6,644 bases of DNA. Source: Clostridiales bacterium. Its GTDB lineage: Bacteria > Bacillota > Clostridia > WRLR01. The notes under the pieces are model-generated. The model was not told where the DNA came from and ran no database searches. It saw only the letters and a program-made list of their open reading frames with translations. The position numbers were made by a program, and so were the translations under genes. This document shows, one piece after another, positions 5,141-6,644 of the stretch (its first letter is position 1; each line of letters starts with the position of its first letter). The stretch is taken from NCBI GenBank assembly GCA_031287655.1, contig JAITSR010000153.1:1-6644 (forward strand), read 5' to 3'.

Positions 5141-5926
5141 CCAAGGAAAGCCGCCGGCGAGGCAGCCGCCGTCGATGTGGATCATCATACCGCTCATGTA
5201 GCTAGAGGAATCGGACGCGAGCATGACCGTGACGCCGACGAGTTCCTCCGGCGTGCCGGGCCGCCTCATCGCGATCCGCTCGCGCAGATAGGCGCTGCGT
5301 TCGGGATGCTCCCATGTCACGGTCGTCAGCGGCGTGATGAAATGCCCCGGCGCGATCGCGTTCGCGCGGATGCCATACTGCGCCCACTCGACGGCCATCG
5401 AACGCGTCAGCGCGGTCACGGCGCTCTTGGACGCGCCGTAAACGCTGCAGCCGCCCAGCATCCCGACCGAGTTGTGCGACGCGACGTTGATGATGTTGCC
5501 GCTCTTTTGCGCGATCATGTGTTTTGCAACCTCCTGAGAGAGGAAGTACATCCCCTTGAGGTTGATGTCCATGATCCTGTCATACGTCTCCTCCGTCACG
5601 TCGAGGAAGCCTTCCCGCTTGTTGATCCCGGCGCAGTTGATCAAAACGTCGACGCGTCCGGCGTCCGCGATGATCTTTTCGACCGCTTCGCGGATTGAGG
5701 CCGTGCGGCTCACGTCCATATAGAAACCGGACGCCGTGCCGCCGCCCGCCGCGATTTTTGCCGCGACCGCCGCGAGCCGTTCCTCCGCGATGTCACAGAG
5801 CAGCATTTCGCCGCCCGCCCCGGCCAGCCCCTCCGCCAGAACCTCGCCAATGCCGCCGGCCGCGCCCGTCAGGAGGATTTTTTTGTTTTGGAGGCCAAAC
5901 AGTTTTTCCAAATTTTCCTTAACCAT
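5120..5926 (-). CDS. SDR-family NAD(P)-dependent dehydrogenase, gluconate 5-dehydrogenase-like
   Basis: This 268-residue cytosolic oxidoreductase is a classical short-chain dehydrogenase. The cofactor motif TGAAGGIG is at residues 20-27, Asp45 at the end of the second strand suggests NAD rather than NADP, and Asp71-Val72 contacts adenine. NCAG (97-100) replaces the commoner NNAG. The catalytic tetrad is Asn122, Ser150, Tyr163 and Lys167 (YGASK), followed by the APG turn (192-194). The opening LFGLQNKKILLTG resembles gluconate 5-dehydrogenases (IdnO type) and related 2-keto-3-deoxygluconate or polyol dehydrogenases; the exact substrate cannot be read from sequence. The C-terminus is a short aromatic tail (GGFPWPYDTKY). 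The ATG is preceded by AAGGGG at 5931-5936. It is the first gene after the candidate promoter, so it probably performs the first oxidation in the pathway. Its coding end lies inside an 11-bp inverted repeat. Confidence 0.9.
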   Translation of the reverse strand: MVKENLEKLFGLQNKKILLTGAAGGIGEVLAEGLAGAGGEMLLCDIAEERLAAVAAKIAAGGGTASGFYMDVSRTASIREAVEKIIADAGRVDVLINCAGINKREGFLDVTEETYDRIMDINLKGMYFLSQEVAKHMIAQKSGNIINVASHNSVGMLGGCSVYGASKSAVTALTRSMAVEWAQYGIRANAIAPGHFITPLTTVTWEHPERSAYLRERIAMRRPGTPEELVGVTVMLASDSSSYMSGMMIHIDGGCLAGGFPWPYDTKY

Positions 5927-5999
5927 ATATCCCCTTTCTTTTGTTTTTTTGTTTCTTTTCGTTTCAGCCCATTCGTCAGCCGGACATCTCGTGCCGGCT

Positions 6000-6023
6000 T
6001 GTCAGTTGACAGTTGTATTACAG
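6000..6023. promoter_or_regulatory. Candidate operator pair for the GntR regulator
   Basis: Two adjacent palindromes are present: TGTCA-GT-TGACA (6000-6011) and TGTA-T-TACA (6014-6022). The second, in the context TTGTATTACAG, is like the T-x-GT...AC-x-A operators of FadR-type regulators. It covers the predicted transcription start, where a bound repressor would block the promoter. A further hairpin, AGCCGG/CCGGCT, lies at 5978-5999 in the leader. Assignment to the gntR product of this operon is inferred from position only. Confidence 0.45.
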
Positions 6024-6025
6024 GT

Positions 6026-6054
6026 AAGATAACACAACCCCCCGGACTTGTAAA
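6026..6054 (-). promoter_or_regulatory. Candidate sigma-A promoter of the SDR-gntR-transketolase-garR operon
   Basis: On the - strand TTTACA (6054-6049; five of six matches to TTGACA) is followed after 17 bp by TATCTT (6031-6026; four of six matches to TATAAT). The start of transcription would be near 6019, giving a leader of roughly 90 bases with an A-rich stretch before the SDR ribosome binding site. No other good pair was found between 5927 and 6164, nor between the later genes. Confidence 0.45.
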
Positions 6055-6120
6055 GTGACGACGCTGCCATTTGTGGCAATCCGGCCATTTGGCGTGTAAC
6101 AGGTCAGCTCAGTCACTCAC

Positions 6121-6162
6121 GCCGCGCCTGATTGCAGGCGTGCGCGGCGCGCGTGCCGCGCA
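6121..6162. terminator. Overlapping GC-rich hairpins after the NAGPA gene
   Basis: Perfect 8-bp arms TGCGCGGC (6141-6148) and GCCGCGCA (6155-6162) enclose a six-base loop. A neighbouring hairpin pairs CGCCTG (6126-6131, approximately) with CAGGCG, and GCCGCGC at 6121-6127 can alternatively pair with GCGCGGC, so mutually exclusive folds exist. The group begins three bases beyond the final TGA (6165-6167) of the upstream - strand frame. There is no T-run, so factor-independent termination is uncertain. Confidence 0.35.
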
Positions 6163-6164
6163 TA

Positions 6165-6644
6165 TCACGCGTTTGGGGTGGATGCGACGGTTTTTGCGGG
6201 AGCCGCCGCGTTTACAGCCGCGACCGCCGCCGTTGCTGCCACCGTCGTGGTCGCCGCCGTTTCGGTTGCAGCTGCGATCTCTTTGGCGATTGCCGCTGCG
6301 GTCTCTTTGGCAGCTGCCGTTCCGGCCGCCGCCGTCGTGGTCGCCGCCACTTTCGCCGCGCCCGCTGTTTGGGCGGCTTTTTCCGGCGTCCCGGCGGGCG
6401 CGTCCTTGCGCAGGACGAGAAAAGCGTTCGGCAGCTAGCGGCCTGTCGTTTTCATCGGGGTCGACGGGCTCCCGATGATTTCCCCGTCGTACATCATGAC
6501 CGACGAGCTGCCGCCGTCGCAGAGCCCGGCGTTGACACAGCCGTAGTCGGCCAGAATAGCGGCGACCTCGCCCGCCGAGATGCCCAGCGAATGTCCCGGC
6601 TGACGCCCGTCGAACGTCGCCATCACGATCGTGCCGTCGGCGCG
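6165..6644 (-). pseudogene. NAGPA (phosphodiester glycosidase) domain protein, 3' part, interrupted by an in-frame TAG
   Basis: The frame is open from the right edge, so the 5' part is missing. The visible residues RADGTIVMATFDGRQPGHSL, then the GEVAAILADYGCVNAG region and the LCDGGSSSVM block match the end of the NAGPA (DUF2233) domain: the 'dGRq.g.S.G' segment and the DGG-SS active-site loop. The family's closing motif, R-x-hydrophobic-P/A-N-A followed by a hydrophobic strand, reads here G-R-TAG-L-P-N-A-F-L-V, with the TAG at 6435-6437. After it the same frame stays open for 89 codons to a TGA at 6165-6167. It encodes LPNAFLVLRKD and then a tail of Ala, Thr, Lys and Glu. Because the family motif resumes directly after the TAG, a nonsense mutation of an originally longer gene, a sequencing error, or TAG read-through are the options. 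Family members act outside the cell or on its surface on sugar phosphodiesters; the substrate here is unknown. Confidence 0.75.

Noticed and set aside
6178..6438. Ala/Val-rich + strand frame that looks like a membrane protein
   Set aside because: It is the complement of the GCN-rich Ala tail of the NAGPA gene. Continuity with the NAGPA motif supports the - strand reading.

Overview
The window is GC-rich and holds one partial gene on the + strand, a compact five-gene block on the - strand, and the 3' part of a sixth - strand gene at the right edge. Strong purine-rich ribosome binding sites, a BMP-type lipoprotein-like binding protein, a transketolase split into two subunits and a NAGPA-domain protein together suggest a GC-rich Firmicute, perhaps an intestinal Clostridia member. 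That placement is an inference, because no rRNA or marker gene is present.

Layout. At 2-1246 (+) is the 3' part of a BMP/PnrA-family ABC transporter binding protein with an odd Asp/Thr-rich C-terminal insert. It converges on the - strand block. In transcription order that block is an SDR dehydrogenase (5926-5120), a GntR regulator of the FadR/FCD type (5047-4355), the transketolase N-terminal subunit (4318-3467), the transketolase C-terminal subunit (3440-2490) and a tartronate-semialdehyde-reductase-like enzyme, garR (2210-1323). A candidate promoter with overlapping palindromes lies upstream of the SDR gene (6000-6054). At 6165-6644 (-) is the end of a phosphodiester-glycosidase (NAGPA) gene, broken by an in-frame TAG inside a conserved motif and followed by a long Ala-rich tail.

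How the genes may work together. The block looks like a regulated catabolic operon for a sugar acid or polyol. The SDR would make a keto-sugar or keto-aldonate, the split transketolase would remove a two-carbon ketol unit, the GarR-type reductase would reduce a short aldehyde acid, and the FCD regulator would sense an acid intermediate. One concrete hypothesis is gluconate to 5-ketogluconate, then transketolase cleavage to tartaric semialdehyde, then reduction. No kinase, isomerase or aldolase is present in the window, so the substrate is unproven.

The junctions between genes are unusual. The last 85 bp of the transketolase C-subunit gene region is duplicated downstream of the gene. A 41-42 bp hairpin repeat that includes a Shine-Dalgarno sequence occurs both in that duplication spacer and directly in front of gntR. 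An 11-bp perfect inverted repeat spans the SDR stop codon. No IS element, CRISPR array, tRNA or rRNA was seen.
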